DNA from: Neptunomonas sp.
Lineage (GTDB): Bacteria; Pseudomonadota; Gammaproteobacteria; Pseudomonadales; Balneatricaceae
Direction: 5' to 3'
Assembly: GCF_016744175.1 (NCBI RefSeq)
Contig: NZ_JADGEV010000023.1
Span: 1 to 61,614 of the forward strand
Length of the DNA stretch: 61,614 nt
Position numbers and translations under genes: made by a program. The stretch's first letter is position 1; each line of letters begins with the position of its first letter. Of the stretch, positions 46,218 through 53,853 are shown piece by piece. A model generated the notes under the pieces. The model saw nothing but the letters and a program-made list of their open reading frames with translations. It was not told where the DNA came from and made no database searches.

Positions 46218-46910
46218 ATGACAGAAGAAAAGAAACACATGCGTACGGTACGCAGCTTTGTGAAGCGTGCAGGTAGGACAACAGAAGGGCAGGAGAAAGC
46301 ACTGGAAGAAGTGTGGCCTGTTATGGGGCTAGAAATAAAAAACGGCTCTGTCAATTTTACTGAAGTTTTCGGTAGAGAGGCTCCCGTTGTTTTGGAAATT
46401 GGTTTTGGAATGGGCGACTCCCTGCTGGAAATGGCCAGTCGTGAGCCTAGTAAAAACTTCGTTGGAATAGAAGTACATAGTCCTGGTGTTGGGCGTCTAC
46501 TCAGTAATGCTAATGAAGAAGGGCTGACTAATATTCGCGTATATGCTGAAGACGCTGTTGAGGTGTTTAAACAGTGTGTGCCGGATAATAGTTTAGACAC
46601 ACTACAGTTGTTTTTTCCTGATCCTTGGCATAAAAAACGTCATCACAAACGCCGTATAGTACAGCCAGACTTTGCGCAGAGTATCCGTAAAAAGTTAAAA
46701 GTTGGCGGTTACTTCCACATGGCAACAGACTGGGAAAACTACGCTGAGCACATGATGGAAGTCATGAGTGCAGCAGAAGGCTACAAGAACAAAATGGGCG
46801 ACGGCCAATACTCGCCACAACCTGAGTGGCGCCCGGTGACTAAGTTTCAAAGACGTGGCGAAAGGCTAGGTCATGGTATTTGGGATCTGATGTTTGAAAA
46901 AACAGAATAA
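46218..46910 (+). CDS. trmB: tRNA (guanine46-N7)-methyltransferase
   Basis: About 230 residues. SAM motif [17 protein letters not shown] and the catalytic string [17 protein letters not shown] are diagnostic of TrmB, which makes m7G46 in tRNA variable loops. ATG at 46218 follows GGCGG; a TTG nine bases earlier is also in frame. It lies 67 bases after thiG in the same direction, the order seen in Pseudomonas. Confidence 0.96.
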   Translation: MTEEKKHMRTVRSFVKRAGRTTEGQEKALEEVWPVMGLEIKNGSVNFTEVFGREAPVVLEIGFGMGDSLLEMASREPSKNFVGIEVHSPGVGRLLSNANEEGLTNIRVYAEDAVEVFKQCVPDNSLDTLQLFFPDPWHKKRHHKRRIVQPDFAQSIRKKLKVGGYFHMATDWENYAEHMMEVMSAAEGYKNKMGDGQYSPQPEWRPVTKFQRRGERLGHGIWDLMFEKTE

Positions 46911-46935
46911 GGTCTAGGCATTGATAGTTGAGTAT

Positions 46936-46960
46936 AAAAAGGAGCTTAGGCTTCTTTTTT
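46936..46960 (+). terminator. Likely terminator after trmB
   Basis: An imperfect stem AAAAGGAGC / GGCTTCTTTT with one G-T pair and a very short loop ends in a run of six Ts, 25 bases after the trmB stop. Confidence 0.5.
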
Positions 46961-47079
46961 ATTTTAAATGTAGCGTTTATTTTGTACGTACAGTCTACCC
47001 TCAACCATTGCTGGCTCAAAGATAGACAGTTTACGTAATGTAAATATTTGTCCAGCGAAGTGGGCTACTTCTCTGTTAC

Positions 47080-48276
47080 TTACTTAAACTCACGTGGCCC
47101 CACAGACATCATGAAAGAACCATCTTTAAATAGATGTGGAGCGCGCTCGGGGTCATAGGCATTAACACCATTAATACTGCTCTTACTGCTTCTTAACAAA
47201 CCAGCAGGTGCATGTCCTGTTTTAGTTTTAAACTCTTCTTTGAAGCGCTCTTTGTTTGAGTACGACTCCACATTCTTAATCTCAACTTGCTCAGGGTTGC
47301 TGAAATCAATCAAAGCAAATGTAACCCAATAAGAGTGCGGATCATCGTGTTCAAGATGAGAGGTTACTTCTTGTTTATCGTTGTCTGTTACAACAATACG
47401 TGCGCGATATGAATAGAAGCTACCGGCACCATTACTCACCGCGCTATAGGCGGCTATCAAAGCATACTTAATATGCTCTGGCTTGGAGATTTCAATCACT
47501 TCTTGGCCAGCTTTAATGCTATCCCCTAAGAGCTTTATAAATGGTGGGCTATTAAGGTCCCCCATGCGTTTGTAGTACACCTTGTCTTCGTTGCCAGAGC
47601 TATCTACGTAGAAACAATATAAGTCTAAGTCTGCGTCGGTGTCCCACTGTAAGCGAGCGGTGAGTTTTTGGCCTTTTGCTAGTGATATAGTCGTTTTTTG
47701 CCCGATTTTTTGCAGACTAATGGAGGTTTTTTGAATACTTACCACCGGGCTAGGTGGGGGTTGTTGCTCAGGTTCGTCAAAAATATCAACGCCGTAGCCT
47801 GTTGCAAGTGGAGCTAAACCCGCTTTGTAGCCTTGGCCTACGGCACGGAACTTCCAGTTGTTATTGTGGCGGTAGATCTCTGCAAGTATCAGGGATTTTT
47901 CTTCCAAACGCTCTTTTACAGGCTGATAAAAGAGTTCGCCGCGAACATCTATTTGAAGTGATTGTGATTTTGAGAGTGCCTGTGAATTTGTAATAACAAT
48001 TGTGATTTTTTGCACATCAGCATTAACTTTTGAGAGATCGATACTGAAAATCTGGTTTTCTGGTTGTTGGTAATTTAATGTAATAGCGCCATCGAGTGAG
48101 GTTGGCTGGTTGTAAAAGATGAAATCCTCGTCTCGGAGCACTTTACCAGATGCATTGAGCATAAATGCAGAAACATCTAGCTCATTAGATGAGTCTAGTG
48201 CCGGTGTGCATTGTACAGAAACGTCGATAGTACTGTTTTGAATAACGTCGTTAGCTCCCTGGCTAAGCTCTTTCAT
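47080..48276 (-). CDS. TerD-family protein with two TerD-like halves
   Basis: About 398 residues. The N-terminal half (1-175) is TerD-like: IDVSVQCTPALDSSNELDVSAFML, EDFIFYNQP, VQKITIVITNSQ, AEIYRHNNNWKFRAVGQGY. A proline-rich linker (EQQPPPSP) leads to a second, more divergent TerD-like half with LAKGQKLTARLQWDTDADLDLYCFYVD, whose acidic cluster resembles the calcium-binding site of the family. TerD proteins are linked to tellurite resistance, phage defence and membrane stress. No terZABCE gene is adjacent, so this is an orphan. ATG at 48276 has a GGAAG site; a GTG six bases earlier is also in frame. Confidence 0.78.
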   Translation of the reverse strand: MKELSQGANDVIQNSTIDVSVQCTPALDSSNELDVSAFMLNASGKVLRDEDFIFYNQPTSLDGAITLNYQQPENQIFSIDLSKVNADVQKITIVITNSQALSKSQSLQIDVRGELFYQPVKERLEEKSLILAEIYRHNNNWKFRAVGQGYKAGLAPLATGYGVDIFDEPEQQPPPSPVVSIQKTSISLQKIGQKTTISLAKGQKLTARLQWDTDADLDLYCFYVDSSGNEDKVYYKRMGDLNSPPFIKLLGDSIKAGQEVIEISKPEHIKYALIAAYSAVSNGAGSFYSYRARIVVTDNDKQEVTSHLEHDDPHSYWVTFALIDFSNPEQVEIKNVESYSNKERFKEEFKTKTGHAPAGLLRSSKSSINGVNAYDPERAPHLFKDGSFMMSVGPREFK

Positions 48277-48282
48277 AGACAC

Positions 48283-48620
48283 TTCCTGATTAGGTAATTA
48301 AATAACAAGTTGAGTACGATGTTCCCAGAATCAATATTTAAAATGGAAGGGCGGTATGTAATAAATTAGTAACGTGGAGGTATTGTTAGGGCCGTTGGTT
48401 AACAATAGAGGCCTCCATGCATTGGTGTTTATTCATCCCCTTAATTGTAAGAATAAACTTCTTTCTATAAAGATCAATGAGCACTCACGTCTTTCTTCGT
48501 AAGAAAAAAGAGGGCTTGAACAAGTAGTTTGACAGTCGCAGGATTCGAAAATATCGTGTTTATATAGAGGATATGTGAACTCAACGTTCCATATAATTAA
48601 ACTTAATAAGGAGTAAGTGC
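48283..48620. other. Intergenic region with a large hairpin
   Basis: 338 bases between the divergent TerD-like and glyoxalase-like genes. Apart from the hairpin at 48375-48417 it is AT-rich. A minus-strand frame at 48433-48657 overlaps the next gene's start and is not protein-like. AAGGAG precedes the glyoxalase-like start. Confidence 0.4.
48375..48417. repeat. Long inverted repeat (hairpin) upstream of the TerD-like gene
   Basis: Arms GTGGAGG and CCTCCAT-side (GGAGG / CCTCC) enclose a second perfect pair TATTGTTA / TAACAATA around an 11-base loop, with a 4-base bulge (GAGG) on one side. It has no T run, so a terminator is less likely than an operator or a structured transcript. It is 99 bases upstream of the TerD-like start. 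Confidence 0.55.
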
Positions 48621-48986
48621 ATGAAGATTGGAAGCCCAATACCGATATTGAGGTCATTCGATGAAAAAAAGGCTAAAGAATTCTATGTGGGTTTTTTGGA
48701 TTTTCGCGTTGATTGGGAACATCGGTTTGATGAGACAGCTCCGCTGTATATGCAAATTTCAAAAGGAGAGTGTGTTATTCATGTATCAGAGCACCATGGT
48801 GATTGTAGTCCTGGCGCTGCCCTTCGTATCGAGGTGGATGAAATAGAGGCTTTTAAAGCGGTGTTAAATAAGAAGGCATATCAAAATGCTAGGCCGGGCA
48901 TTACGGAGCAACCATGGGGCAAAGACATGTCAATATCAGATCCTTTTGGTAATAAGGTTATCTTTTGTGAGCTTAGTGGTGATTAA
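48621..48986 (+). CDS. Glyoxalase/bleomycin resistance-like protein
   Basis: 121 residues, one VOC (vicinal oxygen chelate) domain: PIPILRSFDEKKAKEFYVGFL at the start, ISKGECVIHVSEHHGDCSPGA in the middle and MSISDPFGNKVIFCEL at the end. Both repeats of the beta-alpha-beta-beta-beta fold can be seen. The ending DPFGN is usual for the bleomycin-resistance/dioxygenase-like subgroup. The substrate is unknown. AAGGAG lies at the right distance from the ATG. Confidence 0.82.
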   Translation: MKIGSPIPILRSFDEKKAKEFYVGFLDFRVDWEHRFDETAPLYMQISKGECVIHVSEHHGDCSPGAALRIEVDEIEAFKAVLNKKAYQNARPGITEQPWGKDMSISDPFGNKVIFCELSGD

Positions 48987-49199
48987 AGTAGGCGCGAATA
49001 CTAGTGATTCTTAACAGCTTTTTCAATGTGGTATGAACTGATTTGCTAATCGCTGATACGCTGTGAAAGCGTGTAAATGTCTTAAGTCTATTTATGTGAA
49101 AAAATTTATATAACCCCATAATTCTTGTCTATACTTTAGTTAATTAGAGAGTGTTTAAATACATATTCTATATATAAAAAAATTATAGAGATATCAAAT

Positions 49200-51080
49200 A
49201 TGAAGGTGTCACATAAAGTTGCGCTATTAGCGTCGGGCATAGTTATTTTTGCTTTTACAGTTTTTTCTTGGGTCCAATACAGCACCGTAAAAGATGCTTT
49301 GTATGAAAAGACCGCTCAAAGTACCACCGAAGCAACGGGTGCTTTAGGGCTTCAGGTTACAAACTGGCTGAATAGTAAGCTGGTTCTGATCGACATGATG
49401 TCACAGGTTATGAATGAAAACTTTGACGGACCAACAATACAGCGAACATTTGATACACCCTTACTGAAAAAAGAGTTTATTTTGATTTTCGGTGGTTTGG
49501 ATACAGACGGTCAACGTATTACCAACGATCCTTCTTGGACACCTGAAAACTGGGATGCACGAAAGCGCCCATGGTATCCCTTTGCGAAGAATCATAAAAG
49601 GGCAGTGTTAACGGACCCATACCCCGATGCTGCCACCAATGATATTTTGATTTCTGCCGTTGCAAATTTTTACGACAAAGGTGAATTTAAAGGCGCCTTT
49701 GGTGGCGATTTAAGTCTTAAAACTGTATCAGATGCGGTTAACACCCTTAACTTTAATAATACCGGCTATGCGTTTTTGCTTAATAGTAAAGGTAATATCA
49801 TTAGTCATCCAAATGAGGAGGTTAATGGAGAGTCAATATCTACAGTATTTGGTGGAAATACGCCTACGTTATCCAAGGAGTTACAAGAAGTTGATGTAGA
49901 TGGAAAAGCCGTGTTTACCGCTTTCCATAAGCTAGAAGGCTTGTACGGTAGTGAGTGGTTTATTGGGGTGGTATTGGATAAAAGCTTAGTGATGGCCAGT
50001 GCTAACCGTTTCGGCTGGACTGCCATTGTTGGTACCGTCTTAAGTGCTTTACTTTGTTCGTTAGCGCTTTATCTAACCGTTTCTCGTCAGTTATTACCTC
50101 TACAAAAATTGCGCGAATCCTTATTAGAAATTAATAGAGGAGAGGGGGATCTAACCAAACGTTTATCAGTAGACAGTAAAGACGAGTTTGGTCAAGTGTC
50201 AGGTGATTTCAACCAATTTGTGGAATACCTGCAAAATCTTATCGGACGAGTGAAGAAAATTTCTCATGAAATTCAGTCGAATACTGATGTAACAGCAAGT
50301 TCGGCATCTGAAGCATCCGAGAACCTTGAAACTCAATTATTTGAGTTAGATCAGTTAGCGACGGCGATGCATGAAATGTCGGCAACAGCGCAAGATGTGG
50401 CATCCAATGCTCAGCATGCTGCTGATTCAGCTAACCTTGCTGATGTTGCTGCTACCAAGGGTGTCGAAGTTGTTTCTAAAACGACTCGATCAATCGCTTC
50501 ACTGACAAATGAAATGGATGATGTTGTTCAGACAATTAATGACCTTATCGGTTATAGCGATAACATTGAGTCTGTTTTAACCGTGATAACCGGTATTGCA
50601 GATCAAACTAACTTATTAGCACTTAATGCGGCTATCGAAGCTGCTCGTGCAGGAGATATGGGTCGAGGCTTTGCTGTTGTTGCTGATGAAGTGAGGGCAC
50701 TTGCTTCGCGAACTCAGAAGTCAACTGAAGAAATCAAAAGCATGATCCACCAGCTGCAGACGGGTGTGCGAAATGCGGAAAGCACTATTCTTAACGGTCG
50801 GCAAAAAGCAAGTGATACGCAGATTGCGTCTAGTGAGGCTGATGAAGTGCTAGGGACAATTCGAGATAGCATTCATGAGATTAATCAGATGATTGTTCAG
50901 ATCGCTACCGCAGCTGAAGAGCAGAGCGCTACAGCTGAAGAGATTAATCGTAATACCACAAATATTCGTGATATTAGTCAGTCTGTTTCTAACGGTGCTA
51001 AAACTCAGGAACAGCGATGCGCCACTATGGTAGAGCTCACTGTAAGGCAGGATGCTGAATTGGGTAAATTTAAGGTGTGA
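49200..51080 (+). CDS. Methyl-accepting chemotaxis protein with amino-acid-type dCache sensor
   Basis: 626 residues in the inner membrane. Helix 1 (about 8-28) and helix 2 (about 273-295) bracket a large periplasmic dCache domain, followed by HAMP and the signalling hairpin tip [20 protein letters not shown]. In the sensor, Arg123, Trp125, Tyr126, Tyr141, Asp143 and Asp170 have the spacing of the amino-acid-binding dCache_1AA motif (in Pseudomonas PctA the same set lies three residues higher), though a Trp (118) stands where PctA has Tyr121. It should steer swimming towards an amino acid or related amine. There is no CheR-binding tail. A strong terminator follows. Confidence 0.93.
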   Translation: MKVSHKVALLASGIVIFAFTVFSWVQYSTVKDALYEKTAQSTTEATGALGLQVTNWLNSKLVLIDMMSQVMNENFDGPTIQRTFDTPLLKKEFILIFGGLDTDGQRITNDPSWTPENWDARKRPWYPFAKNHKRAVLTDPYPDAATNDILISAVANFYDKGEFKGAFGGDLSLKTVSDAVNTLNFNNTGYAFLLNSKGNIISHPNEEVNGESISTVFGGNTPTLSKELQEVDVDGKAVFTAFHKLEGLYGSEWFIGVVLDKSLVMASANRFGWTAIVGTVLSALLCSLALYLTVSRQLLPLQKLRESLLEINRGEGDLTKRLSVDSKDEFGQVSGDFNQFVEYLQNLIGRVKKISHEIQSNTDVTASSASEASENLETQLFELDQLATAMHEMSATAQDVASNAQHAADSANLADVAATKGVEVVSKTTRSIASLTNEMDDVVQTINDLIGYSDNIESVLTVITGIADQTNLLALNAAIEAARAGDMGRGFAVVADEVRALASRTQKSTEEIKSMIHQLQTGVRNAESTILNGRQKASDTQIASSEADEVLGTIRDSIHEINQMIVQIATAAEEQSATAEEINRNTTNIRDISQSVSNGAKTQEQRCATMVELTVRQDAELGKFKV

Positions 51081-51112
51081 AAAGCAATAGTTAGGATGAT
51101 TTAGCTAAATAG

Positions 51113-51141
51113 AAAAAGCCCGGATACGTTCGGGCTTTTTT
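51113..51141 (+). terminator. Terminator after the chemoreceptor gene
   Basis: A 10-bp perfect stem AAAAAGCCCG / CGGGCTTTTT with an 8-base loop, followed by a further T. It also faces the end of the minus-strand CpxP-like gene. Confidence 0.9.
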
Positions 51142-51193
51142 GATGCTTTCCTGAACCGCTCTATTTTAGTTTCTGACACTGGTCCCTGTTTAC

Positions 51194-51676
51194 TTAGAAG
51201 TTTTTACCTCGGCCTTTTCCAAATTTATCACGCATTTCTTCAAATTTAGCCATTTGCTCAGCGGTAAGTATTTTAGCCATATCTGCTCTCATGCCCACTT
51301 GTTGCTCTACACGACTAACCGCCATATCTGCAGCAGCTTTTTTAGTATCGGCAAGACGTGTGCTGTAATCAGCTGCGTTTGGGTCTAAATCACGTGTTGC
51401 TTGGTGTAGCTCCTGCATTTCTTTATACATGCCTTGGCGCTGTTCTTGTTTGCTGCTGAAGAGCTGCTCTACTTGTACTTGCTGTGTATCGCTTAGTCCA
51501 AGCTTTTTGGACATTTTCTTTGCTATGTAGCCTGCTCGTTTCTCACTTTTATCTGAACCGAACATCTTTCCACCCCGATCACATTTGCTATAGCCATCGT
51601 GATTCATCCCAGCGAATACCGCTGTGCCAGCGAGTAGTGCGGGAATAGCAAGTAATGTAACGGTAAGCTTTTTCAT
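51194..51676 (-). CDS. CpxP/Spy-family periplasmic protein
   Basis: 160 residues. A signal peptide (MKKLTVTLLAIPALLAGTAV, then FAG) is followed by an all-helical Spy/CpxP domain with the LTxxQ pattern (LTAEQMAKFEEM near the C-terminus and LSDTQQVQVEQL as its partner), which in CpxP dampens the CpxA kinase and in Spy acts as an ATP-free chaperone. ATG at 51676 has GGAGAAAC in front; the frame is open further upstream without a signal peptide. It is divergent from the two-component genes, with a CpxR-type box between, which makes it part of the same regulatory unit. Confidence 0.87.
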   Translation of the reverse strand: MKKLTVTLLAIPALLAGTAVFAGMNHDGYSKCDRGGKMFGSDKSEKRAGYIAKKMSKKLGLSDTQQVQVEQLFSSKQEQRQGMYKEMQELHQATRDLDPNAADYSTRLADTKKAAADMAVSRVEQQVGMRADMAKILTAEQMAKFEEMRDKFGKGRGKNF

Positions 51677-51748
51677 AGTGTTTCTCCGGTGTTTGATATT
51701 GATGGATCTATTGTGCACCGGGTAAATGCAAAGTTGGGTTGAGGGGGT

Positions 51749-51763
51749 GTAAAGTTAGGTAAA
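51749..51763. promoter_or_regulatory. CpxR-type binding site in the divergent promoter
   Basis: GTAAA-GTTAG-GTAAA is a direct repeat with 5-base spacing that equals the known CpxR consensus GTAAA-N4-8-GTAAA. It lies 73 bases from the CpxP-like start and 64 bases from the regulator start. Another GTAAA lies at 51722-51726, possibly a third half-site. Confidence 0.7.
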
Positions 51764-51826
51764 GGCCTCGATAGAGTGCTTTCAACAACGCTACAATATG
51801 ACCATAGATATCGTGGGGGAGAAGGT

Positions 51827-52525
51827 ATGAGTGCAAGCCACATTTTGCTAGTAGATGATGATAAAGAATTAACAGAACTACTATCTGATTACCTTGAAGC
51901 AGAAGGTGTGAAAGTGAGTGTGTCGAATAGTGCTCTTGAGGCTTTAGAGCGTTTACAGGCAGGAGAAATTTTCGATCTAGGTGTTTTCGATATTATGATG
52001 CCTCAAATGTCAGGGTTGGAGCTACTGCAACAGTTACGGCCTGGCTTCCAGTTACCTGTCATTATGCTAACAGGTCGTGGGGGAGATATTGATCGAATTC
52101 TTGGGTTGGAGATGGGGGCTGATGATTATCTATCTAAGCCTTGTAATCCTCGCGAACTATTGGCACGTATCCGAGCGGTCTTACGTCGTGCGAAACCGGC
52201 AGTGCCTGATACAGTCCATGTGCTGAAGCATGGAAGAATTGAGCTCGACCCTTCTAAGCGGGAAATCTTAATTGATGCCTGCTCAGTGGAACTTACCAGC
52301 GCAGAATTTAATGTTTTATACCAGTTTATGCAGCATCCAGGAGAAATACTCAGCAAATCTGTATTAACAGAGAAAGTGCTGCATCGGTCGCTCACAGCTT
52401 ATGATCGGGCTATTGATGTGCATGTTAGCCGAGTTCGGCAAAAAATAGCCTCCTTTATTGGATCGCAAGAGTTGATTAAAACAGTGCGAGGTGAAGGTTA
52501 CCTTTTTGTGAGAGATAGCATATGA
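51827..52525 (+). CDS. cpxR: OmpR/PhoB-type response regulator, CpxR-like
   Basis: 232 residues. The receiver has the acid pair in LLVDDDKELTE, the phospho-Asp in DLGVFDIMMPQMSG, a Thr in MLTGRG and the Lys in YLSKPCNPRE. The C-terminal winged helix (VELTSAEFNVLYQFMQHPGEIL, then IDVHVSRVRQKI and VRGEGYLF) is complete. Together with the divergent CpxP-like gene and the kinase it fits the Cpx envelope-stress pair. ATG at 51827 has GGGGGAGAAGG upstream. Its last four bases overlap the kinase start. Confidence 0.9.
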   Translation: MSASHILLVDDDKELTELLSDYLEAEGVKVSVSNSALEALERLQAGEIFDLGVFDIMMPQMSGLELLQQLRPGFQLPVIMLTGRGGDIDRILGLEMGADDYLSKPCNPRELLARIRAVLRRAKPAVPDTVHVLKHGRIELDPSKREILIDACSVELTSAEFNVLYQFMQHPGEILSKSVLTEKVLHRSLTAYDRAIDVHVSRVRQKIASFIGSQELIKTVRGEGYLFVRDSI

Positions 52526-53847
52526 AATTTTTCAAACGCTTATTCTGGAAGATATTTCTTTCTGTTTGGCTGACTAGCTTAAGTGTAATTATAGTAACAG
52601 TCTTGGTGGTCGGGGAGATAACAGAGCGAGATAAACTGACAGATATATTTGAATACAAAGCGCGGCTTCAAGCGGAAAAAATCATAACGCGTTTTGAGGG
52701 AGGGGGTTTACGTCCTTTCAGAGAGTTACGAGGAGGCTCCGATAAAGAGAAATCTGATCACTATAGATATAAGCCCCGCTATATTCCATTGCAAATAAGA
52801 ACGGTAGAAGGGCGCTTAATTTATGGAAAAAAACAGTTTTATAGTGAAGATTCTCCTCTATCTTTTGAGTTTGTTTCATCATCAGGAAAAACATACTCAA
52901 TAAAGGTGTTGCTGGATCCTATTAGTAGCCATTTTTCACGCTTGCAGGCGTTTGTTCTTTCTATTCAGGCCGTCTTAGTACTGATTGCTTCAACATTGGC
53001 CAGCTTGTTTTTAACGGTCATTGTTGTCAGGCCTGTTAATAAGCTGAGGGAATATGTGGAGCAGTTTCATGGAGGAGAGCTCAGTGTGCGTGTGGAGCCT
53101 ACATTGCTAAAGCGAGGTGATGAAATTGGTGCACTAGCGCGTGAATTCAATCAAATGGGGTCGTATGTAGAGCATACGTTACAAGGGCAGCAACGTTTAT
53201 TGCAGGATGTCTCACATGAATTACGAGCCCCTTTAGCTCGTCTACAAGCTGCAGTAGGGCTCTCAGAGCAACAATTGGGACGTGATAGTAAAATCACACA
53301 AAGAATGAACTTAGAGTGTGAGCGTTTAAGTAAACTTATCGATGAAGTTTTATCCCTTGCTCGGCTGGATAGCCTTAGCACTCAAGAAAGTGTGTTTGAT
53401 GTGTCAGTCGTGCTGCAGCAAGAGCTAGATGATCTTAAATTCTCACAACCGGAAAGAAACCTGACTGTGCATAATGACTTGTCTTTTCCTATTTTGTGCA
53501 AGGGGAACTCGGAGCTATTTAAGCGGGCACTCAGTAATATTCTTGGCAATAGTCTAAAGCATACCGATGTGCAGTGTGCTGTAGAGGTGTCTCTTGAGTT
53601 ACAGGATGGTAAAAGCGTTCAAGTGTGTGTAGTTGATGATGGAGAAGGCGTCAGTGAAGAAGCATTGGTTTCATTATTTGAACCCTTTTATCGTCATAAT
53701 GATAATACTAAAGGGTTTGGTCTTGGATTGAGTATAGCGAGGCGTTCTATCGAGTTACTGCATGGACGTATTTGGGCAAAAAACAGTGTAGGGCATGGGC
53801 TGAGTGTTACTATTGAATTACCGTTGGCGGCTAAACAGCCGCAATGA
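52522..53847 (+). CDS. cpxA: Sensor histidine kinase, CpxA-like
   Basis: 441 residues. Helix 1 (about 9-29), a short periplasmic loop (30-145) rich in charged residues, helix 2 (about 150-172), HAMP (VRPVNKLREYVEQFHGGELS), H box LQDVSHELRAPLARLQAAVG with phospho-His, then N, G1 (VVDDGEGVS) and G2 (GFGLGLSIARR) boxes. The order and the H-box string are as in CpxA. It is coupled to the regulator by a 4-base overlap. The C-terminal end is convergent with the PAS-GGDEF-EAL gene, 6 bases apart. Confidence 0.9.
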   Translation: MKFFKRLFWKIFLSVWLTSLSVIIVTVLVVGEITERDKLTDIFEYKARLQAEKIITRFEGGGLRPFRELRGGSDKEKSDHYRYKPRYIPLQIRTVEGRLIYGKKQFYSEDSPLSFEFVSSSGKTYSIKVLLDPISSHFSRLQAFVLSIQAVLVLIASTLASLFLTVIVVRPVNKLREYVEQFHGGELSVRVEPTLLKRGDEIGALAREFNQMGSYVEHTLQGQQRLLQDVSHELRAPLARLQAAVGLSEQQLGRDSKITQRMNLECERLSKLIDEVLSLARLDSLSTQESVFDVSVVLQQELDDLKFSQPERNLTVHNDLSFPILCKGNSELFKRALSNILGNSLKHTDVQCAVEVSLELQDGKSVQVCVVDDGEGVSEEALVSLFEPFYRHNDNTKGFGLGLSIARRSIELLHGRIWAKNSVGHGLSVTIELPLAAKQPQ

Positions 53848-53853
53848 CATGGT

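Noticed and set aside
47080-48276. A tellurite resistance operon
   Set aside because: Only a TerD-like gene is present; terZ, terA, terB, terC and terE are not adjacent.
48987-49199. A flagellar sigma28 promoter before the chemoreceptor
   Set aside because: No TAAA-N15-GCCGATAA-like sequence could be found; the region is simply AT-rich.
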